From: Diphasiastrum complanatum
Lineage: Eukaryota > Streptophyta > Lycopodiopsida > Lycopodiales > Lycopodiaceae
NCBI GenBank assembly: GCA_029204225.1
Contig: CM055113.1
Coordinates: 20,047,798-20,111,797, forward strand
Reading direction: 5' to 3'
DNA length: 64,000 bases
A program made the position numbers and the translations under genes. Position 1 is the stretch's first letter. Each line of letters starts with the position of its first letter. The notes beneath the pieces are model-generated. The model was not told the origin of the DNA and did no database searches. It saw only the letters and a program-made list of their open reading frames with translations. Shown here piece by piece: positions 32,101-38,265 of the stretch.

Positions 32101-34413
32101 TCCCTTGTGTAATCTCAACCTGAATTGACTCACAAGGTATATGGACTTTCATTCCTTCCGGAAGATCCAACTGATAAGCTCAAGATCCAAATCTCTTAAT
32201 TATCCAAAAAGGTCCACAAAACCTAGACGATAGTTCATAATGCTTTACCAATACAATCAATTTTTAGGTGTACACAAATACCCAATCACCAACTTGAAAT
32301 TCTGGAGGAGCTCAGTGCAGACTAATGGCATGCACGGTCCCGTGCACTCCACACCTTATCCTCCCCTAATTAAAGCATCTCTTGCATGTCATACAAGATA
32401 TCTGCAACCCTCCAGAACTCAACACTCCAGGTTTCAGCAACACTAGGTGATCTCGACTAGAATCCATGCATAAGCATGAACAAGCTATACATAGCAGTAG
32501 AATGCTTATGACTACTATGAGCAAAATCCATGAAAGGGATGTTCCATTCTTACAAAGACTGCCCGTGAGAGACTATGCACAAAACATATCCTTCATACTC
32601 TGATTTGTTAAGCAAAGTTCTCAACTTCACAAATAGTGCTAATCAAAAGTGTCTCGTGCATGTTCAATTACAATGTCATCAACAATATCTATCTAGATTT
32701 ATCTCGAGACGTCAAAGTTTCACTACCTCCTCCCAAAGGAGTCATCCCAACACCTAACAACATTCTTGGTTTTACTCAATAGGTACGTACCTCACAAAAA
32801 GTTTCTTGAGATATTAGCGACACCTTTTCTATAGGAATAGATTCTATAGTCAAGAGTAGTATATGTTACAAGGAATAGACGTGATCAAACAAAACAAGTA
32901 TCCAAAGTAAATAACCAAATTTACTATACTTGTTATACGTGTCTCATACACACTACCACCCATGCGAATAATACCAACATATAGTGTATATGTACAATCA
33001 AAGATAATCTAAAAAACAAACAATACCAATGAATAACATTCACAATGTAAGTTTATGTAACTAATCAAATGATGCTAAACTGACCTAGTTAGCACGACCA
33101 TACAGAATAACCAAAATGTCTAGGTGAAAGCCTTCTACATACACCACATTTTGCACCATATTCTAGGTCAAAAGTGAAAGAACTATCAACAAACCTGACA
33201 TACTTCTCCTGAGCAATTGTCAACTAGACAATTCTCTCTATATGCCTATGCTCATTGTGCTAGTTTAAGCATGCCAACCTCTCTCCTCAAAGCACTCGTC
33301 TTTCTCTCCTTACACGTTTCTCCCTCTCCTCAACGTTCTCCCCTTGAAAGAGGCACAAAAAGACATATAAACCAAATCGCAATTGAATTGGGGTTCGGGC
33401 TGTAGCAAAAAAATTTCCAGTCCAGATTCTTTCTGATTCAAATCAGGACCTGCCGATTCTTTGACGAATCGTGATTCGTCAACCAACGAATCGCGATTCG
33501 TGGAAACACTGGATCACGTCAAGCATTGAGTAACATGTTAAATTCTTCTACATCTACATTGTATGGTTATGGGACTAGTATCTACTATCCATGCACCTAG
33601 AGATGTTCTAACAGATCTTTAAGTCATGCTAGAAACTCTTCTACCGATTCGTATCTTGTTGCATGCACATCATGCATGGTACTGTGTTCTTTAACACATA
33701 CAAAATGAGCAATTATTGGTAACTGAAGCAAGCTTAATCCAAATTCCAAACTTCAAGACAAAGCTTGATCGTCACATGCTCACAACTTTTAAACCTCCCA
33801 ACCCCTAAATCGACATATGGCTTTGTCAAAACCCTAAAAAAGGTCAACAACGTTGCAAACATTTGAAACTTTGCTTGAAACATTTCAAAAGCATTTAAAA
33901 CGTTTGAAAGTAACTATGCTTGTGACATCAAAATGTGAAATCTCTTCTTGAGGTCATGAAACCCGATTATAGATTGAAGGGCTAAAGGGCATGATATTGA
34001 TATAAGCACGATCATTCACGATTCTAGAGGTAAATCTATTGGGGAGGACTCACAAGGGACGTGAATAAACAAAAAAGTCCAAACAACAAGAAACTAATGG
34101 TATCTGACCACTAGACTCAGATGGAATTCCAAAAACCTCAAATGTAGCAAAGAGTGTTCCACCTTGAGGAAAGAGTTGGTGTACAATTATCCAAAAGAAA
34201 AAAGTAGACTTGCAAAAATGAATGTAAAAGAGTTAGAAGTGATATAGCTACTAAAACCTCATTTCGCCATAACTTCACCTGTGACTTGGGAAAGATATTT
34301 GCTAGGAGTTGCTTGTAACGCTTTACGGGTTGTCGCGACCTAGATCTTAAACCTGGGCAACATATACACAGATTTCCACACACTGGCAGCACTCGTCGTG
34401 AAATGACCCCCAT
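8591..34413 (-). CDS. SRL2: EFR3-like protein (SEMI-ROLLED LEAF 2 / EFOP family), 12 coding exons, C-terminus outside window
   Basis: EFR3 proteins are ARM-repeat scaffolds. In plants (EFOP) they anchor the PI4K-alpha1 lipid-kinase complex at the plasma membrane. The rice member SRL2 affects leaf rolling. Twelve exons join in phase: 34413-34279, 29014-28940, 28212-28097, 27819-27705, 18133-18005, 12662-12615, 12135-11939, 11709-11513, 10256-9964, 9849-9703, 9513-9043 and 8740-8591. They give 691 residues with no stop. Family landmarks are RSRSRQPVKRYK, NDRKISKLCEYASKNP, LLEQMRQDEMR, LRAAGLQAL, VTLDNY, RHLDHKN and MVHPDIDTRIGAH. Cys12, 16, 18 and 19 with a basic stretch fit S-acylated membrane anchoring. 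The ATG has a good context (A at -3, G at +4). About 300 residues are missing at the C-terminus. The family is certain; which paralogue is not. Confidence 0.93.
9043..9513 (-). CDS. SRL2: EFR3-like coding exon 11 (residues 485-641)
   Basis: The largest exon, 157 codons. It begins GFPEALFHQLVRAMVHPD, a hallmark ARM-repeat segment, and ends in a Ser-rich linker (RRTSSSSKEI). Acceptor acacag, donor atc|gtaggt, phase 0. Reading past the donor adds only a few residues before a stop. Confidence 0.9.
9703..9849 (-). CDS. SRL2: EFR3-like coding exon 10 (residues 436-484)
   Basis: Forty-nine codons, IGDASPILEMMAVVLEKL to PEVSSYQ. Acceptor ttgcag, donor cag|gtctgg, phase 0. The family motif GDxxPILDxMAVxLE is preserved. 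Confidence 0.9.
9964..10256 (-). CDS. SRL2: EFR3-like coding exon 9 (residues 338-435)
   Basis: Completes a split Gly codon, then NDHLLLAVLVRHLDHKN to LTEFAKR. Acceptor ttacag, donor agg|gtattt. The length, 2 + 97x3, fits the phases on both sides. Confidence 0.92.
10318..10632. repeat. Diverged tandem duplication and (AC)n in host intron 8
   Basis: About 100 bp (acaagtacagtgat ... catgccagatttttc) at 10318-10413 recurs at 10531-10620 with indels. A (AC)13 tract lies at 10414-10440 between them. Confidence 0.65.
10744..11176. mobile_element. hAT-type MITE in host intron 8
   Basis: A 433-bp element flanked by a perfect 8-bp target duplication (acttgaag at 10736-10743 and 11177-11184). Its termini are inverted: CATAGAA and TTCTATG. 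The interior has no coding capacity and is packed with ccacggttc/gaaccgtgg motifs in both orientations near the ends, as expected for subterminal transposase-binding repeats. An 8-bp duplication with short inverted ends is the hAT signature. The TIR is imperfect beyond 7 bp. Confidence 0.8.
11513..11709 (-). CDS. SRL2: EFR3-like coding exon 8 (residues 272-338)
   Basis: The first base completes Lys272. Then VDAETPEVWAHICIQH to RMEKT, with one base of the next Gly codon. It holds the family motifs VWAxICxQ, LAKE and LEPMF. Acceptor attag, donor ctg|gtcagt. Confidence 0.92.
11939..12135 (-). CDS. SRL2: EFR3-like coding exon 7 (residues 207-272)
   Basis: IVAVTLDNYVVPSEA to SANLS plus two bases. 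It carries the conserved VTLDNY and HNWMKEV. Acceptor cacag, consensus donor caa|gtaaga. Confidence 0.92.
12201..12290. repeat. 45-bp tandem duplication in host intron 6
   Basis: Two 45-bp copies starting aagcattgaccaatg (12201) and aagcatcgaccgatg (12246), differing at two positions. Confidence 0.85.
12615..12662 (-). CDS. SRL2: EFR3-like coding exon 6 micro-exon (residues 191-206)
   Basis: Only 16 codons, AWFLGEHSQLVPEFDE, matching the family's WFMGEHS segment. Acceptor ttgcag, donor gag|gtattt, phase 0. Confidence 0.9.
12794..12864. repeat. (CT)n microsatellite
   Basis: About 35 CT units. It sits immediately left of the first of two related modules that each end in another (CT)n. Confidence 0.95.
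12865..14127 (+). repeat. Two related modules in tandem, each ending AATAAAGC then (CT)n
   Basis: Module A (12865-13492) and module B (13493-14127) share a protein-like start (YEDSRCVALM and YEDSWCVALM) and a shared end: ttggcatggaaaagacatta, then ataaagct and a (CTTT)/(CT) tract. The aataaa could be a polyadenylation signal, so each module resembles the 3' end of a transcript with a CT tail, possibly the 3' portion of a LINE. Frames are broken. I cannot name the protein. They lie in host intron 5, antisense to the host gene. Confidence 0.5.
14238..15072 (+). pseudogene. LINE (L1-type) ORF1-like remnant
   Basis: The pieces read MAKKGKGSPRSPPPPP (the Pro run comes from 19 C at 14269-14287), then a coiled coil (VENELLKEQLAEDEQVEEG ... 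LAGKVKILEEKL), SWAEVVKNP, and a C-terminal nucleic-acid-binding-like end with DEDLTPLQWAERKKL. L1-type ORF1 proteins combine a coiled coil, an RRM-like fold and this 'LTxxQxxER' helix. In-frame stops (near 14495, 14751 and 14797) and frame changes make it a pseudogene. A similar ORF1 C-terminus occurs again at about 15750-15999. Confidence 0.6.
15255..17372 (+). pseudogene. Second LINE remnant: ORF1, endonuclease and start of reverse transcriptase
   Basis: ORF1 starts MPPKKRTSPPPIRP (15255) and ends DDLTYIQVEERRKAF (to 15999). About 16080-16400 matches an AP-endonuclease C-terminus in shifting frames: DFNAR, LAIYNGLPCWPNSGRYTCHP, then SVIDYLMGSPSSH. About 17038-17300 starts a non-LTR RT (IKSHKARD, LNSVVVSGFPSSWC, then a frame reading IHKNGDP and IMIGHVLAKPYG). 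It breaks off before the RT catalytic centre. Multiple stops and frameshifts are present. It lies in host intron 5, antisense to the host gene. Confidence 0.65.
17373..18004. other. Host intron 5 sequence, no gene seen
   Basis: AT-rich with no domain or terminal repeat recognised. It adjoins the donor of coding exon 5. Confidence 0.5.
18005..18133 (-). CDS. SRL2: EFR3-like coding exon 5 (residues 148-190)
   Basis: Forty-three codons, TDATYMRNLICLLPKLCEL to LQALSAM. The acceptor must be aaccag|aca, not the next cag four bases on, to keep phase 0. Donor atg|gtacaa. Confidence 0.9.
18134..19786. other. Host intron 4 sequence, low-complexity and telomere-like patches
   Basis: No gene is recognised. 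A C-rich tract (19068-19091) and A-runs occur near 19130-19170. At 19498-19565 several accctaa/ccctaaac motifs resemble degenerate plant telomere repeats. Confidence 0.5.
19787..19882 (-). pseudogene. Captured ARGONAUTE PIWI-domain exon fragment
   Basis: Thirty-two codons, GTTRPTHYYVLYDEIGF then PDELQQLTNYLCKT. This is the PIWI-domain segment GTSRPTHYxVLxDE conserved in plant ARGONAUTEs. It follows an acceptor (gacag|gga), the place where AGO genes usually have an exon boundary, and ends at a possible donor (act|gtgtca). No other AGO exon is visible either side, and the flanking codons do not resemble AGO. It is therefore a single exon copied with intron edges, not a gene. It directly neighbours the TRIM element. 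Confidence 0.75.
19961..20048 (-). repeat. TRIM 3' LTR, truncated
   Basis: Matches 20220-20301 over 82 bases and keeps the final ccaaca missing there. The outer 56 bp, including the B box, are absent. Confidence 0.8.
20049..20057 (-). promoter_or_regulatory. TRIM polypurine tract
   Basis: Minus strand gaggggggg lies directly upstream of the 3' LTR start TGTTGGAA. Confidence 0.75.
20151..20163 (-). promoter_or_regulatory. TRIM primer-binding site
   Basis: Minus strand tggtatcagagcc is a perfect initiator-tRNA-Met complement abutting the 5' LTR end (ctaaca). Confidence 0.9.
20164..20301 (-). repeat. TRIM 5' LTR, outer end cut by Copia
   Basis: Starts tgttagaaatcc on the plus strand. It stops after gatatt where the Copia LTR begins; the other copy continues ccaaca. 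Confidence 0.8.
20194..20265 (-). promoter_or_regulatory. tRNA-like Pol III unit (A and B boxes) inside TRIM LTR
   Basis: The 72 nt fold as a tRNA: acceptor stem gggcgga/tctgtcc (7 pairs, two of them G-U), D arm gctc/gagc, anticodon stem with one mismatch, T arm ctggg/cctag with ttcgaat loop. The A box tagctcaatgg (20248-20258) and B box ggttcgaatcc (20204-20214) match the type-2 Pol III promoter consensus exactly. The anticodon loop lacks U33 and no 3' run of four T follows. It is therefore a promoter-like pseudo-tRNA rather than a functional tRNA gene. Confidence 0.75.
20302..20741 (-). repeat. Copia 3' LTR
   Basis: 440 bp with a short (GA)n at about 20392-20405. It contains the palindrome gggcgccc, which recurs in the element's leader. 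Confidence 0.95.
20742..20749 (-). promoter_or_regulatory. Copia polypurine tract
   Basis: Minus strand aaggaggg abuts the 3' LTR. Confidence 0.85.
20778..24116 (-). CDS. Copia pol polyprotein (protease, integrase, RT, RNase H)
   Basis: Uninterrupted 1112 codons. Protease DSGAT at residues 21-25. Gag-pre-integrase WHARFGYLN near 158-166, then HVCEGCILGK. Integrase triad D224 (HSDVCGP), D287 (TDRGGEY) and E323 (VAERKNRT), with the expected 35-residue spacing. RT has AKGYAQQKGIDYEETF, QLDIKTTFLNG (D709) and the YVDD box at 794-797. RNase H has FSDSDWGG, SSSEAKY (E999), LSDSQSAI (D1035) and the final NIADLFTKAL. All catalytic residues I can check are present, so the enzymes could be functional. 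The frame is offset from gag, so expression needs a frameshift or a different start. Confidence 0.95.
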   Translation of the reverse strand: MRNSDSILQVADFQPIEWVIDSGATRHMTSRKEAFTKLVKVQNGSKVQCADDASYSIHGIGIVAIILPNGEEKYIKNVLYVPGIKKNLLSVSTMLKQGLVVEFKEDKFLVKDPKRSLLIIVSGTMHAGLFIMDTYERRIPFTCLVASTSQSLELAELWHARFGYLNFASLKKLKTFNMVEDIPTIELPEGHVCEGCILGKFQRKPFPIDGTIRVLDKFDLVHSDVCGPMRTESILKCIYFVTFIDDFSRFTWIYPMKAKSEVFQRFKDFLAMVENQFGHSLKTLRTDRGGEYIKNTFGAFLREKEILHQMTTPYKPQQNGVAERKNRTLMEMARCMLKAKGLPHEFWAEAVITAAYISNRCPTKALKVLTPYEVWYGKKPTISHFRIFGCTAYAFVPNKLRTKLEDKGVKCFFVGYSSESKGYRLFNLSTNKIIVRRDVHFDEKNSLDVAPTHILKGDSPHSVNVEVFLDLVPSSIVGDKGQQSTSFDLPNTSSSLEPNVHQEPLVVAQNQPAGTVGQQGPVLENLGQPSAVSEDLGQQIVRRDMAVGQPKTVPRWLLSTLWDSKVSSFYDGNTRAFTKSVDYADFSDFALTSHVDVAEEPVFYEQAKGVKCWEDAMQDEYDSLMKNQIWVLVDLPHGKKAIGSKWVYKIKCKADGTIERYKARLVAKGYAQQKGIDYEETFSPTARMTTVRVVTSLAAHFGWRLRQLDIKTTFLNGDLNEEVYLQQLAGFLVEGQEDKVCLLKKALYGLKQAPRIWYQKIHAYFCDRGFTNSPSESTLYVKHTSDYIIIILLYVDDIIITGSNEQQIDAVILDLGMVFETSDLGLLHFYLGLEFVQKGAGIFISQERYIGQILKRFKMEDCKPVATPMETGLKLSSQGDGESFDTTLYCQAIGCLIYLCNSRPDISYSVSLMSQFMHAPMTSHWKALKRIFRYLQGTRSHGLVFLACDDACLVGFSDSDWGGDQDTRRSTSGHCFFYGNSAISWSSKKQPTVATSSSEAKYRAIFSATTECLWLRRLLVDMKFGEPSATLMLSDSQSAIAIARNPVFHARTKHIEIHYHFVRERLHDGDILLEYCPTEDNIADLFTKALPRVRFEALCKALNLIPRVGFVT
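24120..24355 (-). pseudogene. Copia gag zinc-knuckle segment, cut off by stop and frameshift
   Basis: Downstream of the gag stop, the same frame reads the zinc knuckle CHYCKRYGHFIKDC (CX2CX4HX4C) and about 50 more residues. It then meets TGA just after the pol ATG in another frame. One stop codon and one frame change therefore separate gag, knuckle and pol, which are continuous in autonomous Copia elements. Programmed recoding cannot be excluded, but simple mutation is likelier. Confidence 0.7.
24356..25084 (-). CDS. Copia gag (capsid)
   Basis: 242 codons from MAKKSEAIGSLFSEDRLDG. I prefer this start to the ATG 54 bases upstream because Copia gags begin just before the LDGTNYSLW motif. The UBN2-type gag region runs through WDTLYIMY, LRNQLSLLKMQEGDQV, LNSLPSSYLPF and LSFDELVGLLLQEE. 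The end is Lys/Gly-rich (GKGKSKGKGKPP). A TAA at 24358-24356 truncates it before the zinc knuckle. Confidence 0.9.
   Translation of the reverse strand: MAKKSEAIGSLFSEDRLDGTNYSLWSYMMKNLLIAKGLWDLVNGDEERPPSLAPPTPRGSSSSTSSEEQKKWDRRDAQAHSMVALAVKRSILPHIRSCKTSKSAWDTLYIMYRVKNPARVVYLRNQLSLLKMQEGDQVTNHLTKIKDLREELLNIDEIIEDAQFVSITLNSLPSSYLPFVSSLSISLRGQQLSFDELVGLLLQEEQTRQNFAGDTQQDQAFFTKGNGKGKSKGKGKPPSKDE
25085..25784 (-). other. Copia 5' leader
   Basis: Untranslated leader between PBS and gag. It repeats tttgggcgccctcct at about 25443 and 25527, with related tttgggtgcc and agggcgccaac forms. Short frames here are not genes. Confidence 0.7.
25785..25796 (-). promoter_or_regulatory. Copia primer-binding site
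   Basis: Minus strand tggtatgagagc matches the initiator-tRNA-Met complement with one change and abuts the LTR. Confidence 0.85.
25797..26244 (-). repeat. Copia 5' LTR
   Basis: 448 bp. It is 8 bp longer than its partner through an expanded (GA)n at about 25887-25908. Confidence 0.95.
26245..27704. other. Host intron 4 sequence with CpG palindromes and Z-DNA-type repeat
   Basis: No gene is recognised. It holds G-rich stretches (26370-26500), perfect palindromes cggacgcgtccg (26533-26544) and gcgtccggacgc (26571-26582), an inverted pair gttccgacc/ggtcggaac (26971-26979, 27001-27009), and alternating (TG)n(CG)n at 27028-27083. Confidence 0.6.
27705..27819 (-). CDS. SRL2: EFR3-like coding exon 4 (residues 109-147)
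   Basis: The first base completes Met109. Then PLFAISTLDLITTLLEQ to EFIYNQ. Acceptor gtttag, donor cag|gttgaa. The opening phase requires exon 3 to end at a GC donor. Confidence 0.92.
27868..27932. repeat. 31-bp tandem duplication in the GC-AG intron
   Basis: Two copies of aaaagctccttaaaacatag plus the next 11 bases, at a 31-bp period, next to exon 4's acceptor side. Confidence 0.85.
28097..28212 (-). CDS. SRL2: EFR3-like coding exon 3 (residues 71-109)
   Basis: IAQSLEQRGYKELRNEHFG to SSCREQ plus two bases (at). Acceptor ccttag. The following intron starts gcaagt, a known GC-donor consensus. The nearby gt four bases on would put exon 4 out of frame. Confidence 0.88.
28940..29014 (-). CDS. 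SRL2: EFR3-like coding exon 2 (residues 46-70)
   Basis: Twenty-five codons, DEAPNDRKISKLCEYAS to MRIPK, nearly invariant in plant EFR3 proteins. Acceptor ctgcag, donor aag|gtgctg, phase 0. Confidence 0.93.
29015..30430. other. Large host intron between coding exons 1 and 2, left part
   Basis: AT-rich with no domain recognised. Short open frames on both strands lack motifs. Confidence 0.5.
30431..31345 (-). pseudogene. Degenerate Copia RT-RNase H fragment
   Basis: Minus-strand reading gives scattered but ordered motifs. About 31340-31200 reads KFNVDGLTNTGKAQLVAEEY then INYDETLV (the RT start). About 31060-30960 reads MIEKALQVWYS. About 30930-30840 reads a decayed YVDD region (LVITKTN). About 30685-30550 reads YRQLVGCLTYLTATRPGIA then FMSKPKEVH. 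Many stops and frame changes mark an old insertion in the host intron, in the host-sense orientation. Confidence 0.7.
31853..32330 (-). pseudogene. Gypsy integrase C-terminus with chromodomain-like tail
   Basis: Minus-strand reading: EFQVGDWVFVYT, then ELSSRFCGPFWIIKRFGS, AYQLDLPEGMKVH, and finally NKVLDNRDKRLRNCLVTE and FVRWKGM. This is the integrase C-terminal GPY/F module followed by the first part of a chromodomain. In-frame stops occur near 32270 and 32185. No core domain lies upstream, so only this tail was retained. Confidence 0.75.
32331..34278. other. Host intron, no gene seen; palindrome cluster near 33.48 kb
   Basis: AT-rich. At 33463-33480 gacgaatc and gattcgtc form an inverted pair, followed by the perfect 16-bp palindrome acgaatcgcgattcgt (33486-33501). 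Confidence 0.5.
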
Positions 34414-34503
34414 TCTTGATTTCCAGAAAATTTAGATCATTCAACTCCCAAGTAAGATGTTTGATGTCCACGTCTTTCGAGTACGGTAAACTGATTTCAA
34501 GCA
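34279..34503 (-). CDS. SRL2: EFR3-like coding exon 1 with part of the 5' UTR
   Basis: The ATG at 34413 opens MGVISRRVLPVCGNLC and the exon ends FPKSQ at donor cag|gtgaag. Four Cys in the first 20 residues, followed by RSRSRQPVKRYK, fit lipid anchoring. A strong acceptor (tctcccttgcag) places the 5' edge of this exon at 34503, leaving 90 bases of 5' UTR. The Gly2 context lacks the Ser/Thr at residue 6 usual for N-myristoylation. Confidence 0.9.
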
Positions 34504-36854
34504 CTGCAAGGGAGATAAAGCTAGATAAGTCGACATGAAGCCATGAATGCTTCTATATTAATAAAACAATCAGAACATGTATATCTGCTGTGATGAAATG
34601 TTGATATTTGATTATGAAATGGAACAGCTTAAAAAATACATAGAAGGAAGCCATTGAGCAATAACCAAAGGACTATACAACAAACAAACATGCGATAAGG
34701 ATCGCCATAAATAAACATATTGAAGCTGCTAGAATAAACTCTGATGTGCACGGAACTTGTATTTCCTATTCTTATGAACACCTTCAGAATGTGAAATCTT
34801 CTGCTCTGCTTGTTCTAGCACGGCTATCATTTCTTTTAGGATGTATGATCTAAACTCTGGTATGTCTACTTTGGCATGGATTAGAGCCCGAATAGTGGTC
34901 AGACCTGCTTGTCCTCAATTCAATTCTCTGTCTGGCTCATGAAACCTATTCCATTGAAGAATAAGATCTCTTTCCATTTTTTTGGGTGGGTATCATCCGT
35001 GCAGTTATTTCTTGAAACTGTAAGGTGGTTGCTTCATGTTTGGCCTTTAGTACCTCTAAACAGAGAGTGGCAACACCTTTTCTTCTTTTGTGGCAAGTTC
35101 CCTCAAAGGTGTCCAAAGGCCTGATCCATGACAAAATTCTGTAGGACCCTCAATTAATGCATATCTTGATAGCTTGATGGGTTTCCAAGTTAATTTTCCA
35201 CCTTTACTAGACGTCGTATGGTTAGGTGGTTTTACAGGATACATAAGTAAATCAAAAAAGCCGACAATCGTCGACAGGAACAATATTAGGCAGCTGAAGT
35301 AGCTCCGCACTGCCACACTCAACTAATGAGACATCGTTTTCCAAAACCACTAAATGCACTCATGTGATAGCCACATAACATAGAATTCGGGGGCACAAAA
35401 ACAGGATCAAAGGGTAGGGCAGCTCCTATCCTGTAAAACGTAGATCAATCTGGAAGCATCTTGGTTTTTGTCACGAGAATTTTGGTTGGATGCAAGGCAG
35501 CTTCATGTGGATGCAAAATTGGATGAAGACCATCCAAGACAACACTGAGGAGACCATCTTTTTGTTCTTTAAATCCCCAGATTGGAGTAATTTATTGTTT
35601 ATTTTATTGAGTTGCAAAAAAGCAACAAAATTTTAACTACAAATTGACAGCTAACATACAAGATGAGCTCACAATGACAGGAGCTGCATGAATATTGCTG
35701 CCAGCCATCAAACAAGCTTCAACTATATTTGAGTATCACCAATGCTACAAGAATCCACAAATAAGGAAAATGTTTGTGGAATCGATTTTGATGCCAAACT
35801 TTCGAAGTGTTAAGCAATGGATAGGGACTAAGACTACATTCAGGCGTATTAGAGTATAAATGTTATGGGCATCGGCAAAGAACCTTAGCTTAGCCAAAGG
35901 GTGAACTTTTTCACCGTAAGGATGCAATCTCTGGGAAAAAAACAGCGTTGTATGCAAAGAAGTGTTCACAACCCTTGTAAGAGGCGTGGTCTACTGTTGC
36001 ATGCAAAGAGGTGTTCACATGCCTTGTAAGAGGCGTGGTCTACTATTCTTCGTTAATGTCAAAACCAATCTGCCGAACAATGACTCTAATTTTGAGCTTG
36101 AACCTCAGCCCGGTGTAATAACCCTAATGACTGGCCATTACTTTAGTGTGTTTAGTCAATTCTGAAACTAGTTCAAAAATCCCTTTCTATTTATTACACA
36201 TCCACCATTGTCGCCACAGTATTCCTCGCCTTTATCCAAAAATAACCTAGATTTGGCAGTTATATCGAACTTGAACTCATAACATGTGAAAAGGTTGTGA
36301 AATCTAGTCTCATATAATGCAACTATTTATCAGGTAACGAACCACTAATTCAAGTCTCAACATTTGTTTGTCGTATGGGTGTGGCAGTAAGTTCTAAAAG
36401 TTCAATGGGGTAAACGGCCTGTTATTCATGTTAGTGCTTTATCATTCTGATTTTACAATCGTTGATTTGTAGTCTCCTTATGCTCTAACAAAGCCCAAAT
36501 TAAATAAACCAATACTCACAGAAACCCTCGCATCTACCCAACGACCTCAGAACTGACATCTAACATCTAAATTGCAGTAACTTAGAAATTGGCACAGAAC
36601 CTGGATAGGGGAGAGTAATTCGTCGATTTGCAACTCGGCTCCTCCAATTTACACAAAAAACTGAAATGCCGATCTGAATTCAAAACCTTCTGGTCATATT
36701 AACAAATTTGGCGTCCGCTTTATTCAAAATTCGCAAAACCGAAGAGGCTCCTATTCTGCTTTAAGCGCATGTAGTTTTATTCGTCCGAAGCCCCGAAGAA
36801 GCTATTTATCACAGCATTTCATTCCTGTAATACAATGTCACGTGTAGATGTAAT
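34504..36854. other. Probable 5' UTR intron of the EFR3-like gene, left part
   Basis: No coding exon is recognised. A 48/49-bp tandem pair (atgcaaagaagtgttcac and atgcaaagaggtgttcac) occupies 35952-36048. Confidence 0.5.
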
Positions 36855-37100
36855 CCAAAAGTAAATTTACCTCCAAAATCGAGCTCCTAGTTTGCACAGC
36901 AGATATATAAGAAAAGAACACCAAAAATTTACCTCCAAAACCGAGCTCCTTGTAAATAGAGAAAATACCTACGAAAAGAACACCAAAAATGTACCGCAAC
37001 AACGAGCTTTTGGAATACAGAACAAAAATCTACCAAAATAACACCAAAAATTTACCGCCAAAACCGAGCTCCTTGTTTACAGGGCAGAAATCTACGATGC
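36855..37100. repeat. Four-unit 62-bp tandem repeat beside the 5' UTR exon
   Basis: The core aatttacctccaaaa then cgagctcct recurs, with gagct at 36881, 36943, 37004 and 37066. The period is 61-62 bp and the units are moderately diverged. It sits just inside the intron that follows the probable 5' UTR exon. Confidence 0.85.
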
Positions 37101-37155
37101 GAACCCCGTGGAAGTTTGTGCATTGATCTAATCAGGCAAAATACAACAAACTTAC

Positions 37156-37520
37156 AAGTGCGGCAGCATCATTTGCGATAATTTCTCAGCTCCATCCAGG
37201 AAAACGACGATGACTGAGAATCCATAATTGCTTGACAGCTCGAGTGGCATACGATTCCGAATCCATAAATGCACATGCAGTGATATTATAAGGATTCGTA
37301 AAGAGGAACGAGCTGGTGAAAAAGAGCAGAGACGTGACTCGTCCTGGCCTGGGCCTACTTCATGTGCTCTCCAAACGGCGATGCCGCCATCGCGATCCAC
37401 CATCTTAGCCACGCATCCTGCTATCGTGCCACTCCAAGAAGCTGCAGTTGAGCTGGTTGCCACATGAAGGTTACGCAGAACAAGGTGGCGGTAGGAACAA
37501 GGTGGCGGTAGGAACACGGA
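37156..37520 (-). other. Probable 5' UTR exon of the EFR3-like gene
   Basis: A GC-richer patch ends at 37156 with a perfect donor (ctt|gtaagt), and a strong acceptor at 34503 fits the other side. A 121-codon open frame (37152-37517) matches no protein I know, so a non-coding first exon is the better explanation. The upstream edge is a guess. Transcript data would settle it. Confidence 0.45.
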
Positions 37521-37820
37521 GGCACGTTGGGGAAGTGATTACTAGTTTCGGTCACGAGTTCGAATCCAATCAGCCTCACAAATTAATAGAAAGGGGCTTA
37601 ATACCCACCTAATGCATACGTTGTGTATATTTGAATTAAACCACTTTTTAAATTAAAAACCCGAATAGGCATCTGCTTTTCTTTTTTTAAATTGCTGCGT
37701 ATTTCAACCTGCGCGTCAGGCGTCAGGGCACAAGCTGCCATGTGGCGGCGTCAGTGGCTAAAATAGTCAAATTTTTCATTATGCTTTAAATGTGAAAATT
37801 TTCAAAGTATTCGTTACACA

Positions 37821-37957
37821 ATGGAATGCGTCGGGCACAGGCCATTCTACCTGGTTCGACTTTTCAAAAAAATTTAGGCTCGGCCCCTCCAAGCCTCGCC
37901 TAAAAAATTTATGGAAATCCTTACTGGGTAGAATGGCCTATGCCAAGCCCATTCCAT
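37821..37957. repeat. Small foldback (MITE-like) element
   Basis: Ends atggaatgcgtcgggcacag and (reverse complement of the other side) atggaatgggcttggcatag continue as gccattctacc. They form about 31-bp imperfect inverted arms around a 75-bp loop. No clear target duplication, so the superfamily is not assigned. Confidence 0.65.
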
Positions 37958-38265
37958 AGTACATTAAAACACATAATGTATTATTTCAAGAAGGCAGAAG
38001 CCATTCTTGTACTGGCTATCGAACGCGGTTGGCTGAGTTGGTTAGCTTGACATTCAAAGTTTTTTTGGCCCCAAGTTCGAGCTTTCCCTTGGAATCCAAG
38101 AAATATCTTGTGTTGGTTGGGTAGCATTTGAAGTTTCTTTGGTAGATGCATTCTTGTCGGAAAATACCAAGAAGCATCACACATGTTGACTTGGTGGTAT
38201 ACATGCTTGAGTTGGGGATTGCTCACCCACGAGGTTAGATTCTCTGTAATCCCAGTTGGTTGATA

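Noticed and set aside
32240..32446. Plus-strand open frame as a gene
   Set aside because: It is the antisense of the Gypsy integrase C-terminus read on the minus strand.
36855..37100. CRISPR-like array
   Set aside because: Units are diverged tandem repeats of about 62 bp without constant repeats and unique spacers, in a plant intron.
37152..37517. 121-codon frame as a protein gene
   Set aside because: No recognisable family. A perfect splice donor at its end fits a 5' UTR exon better.
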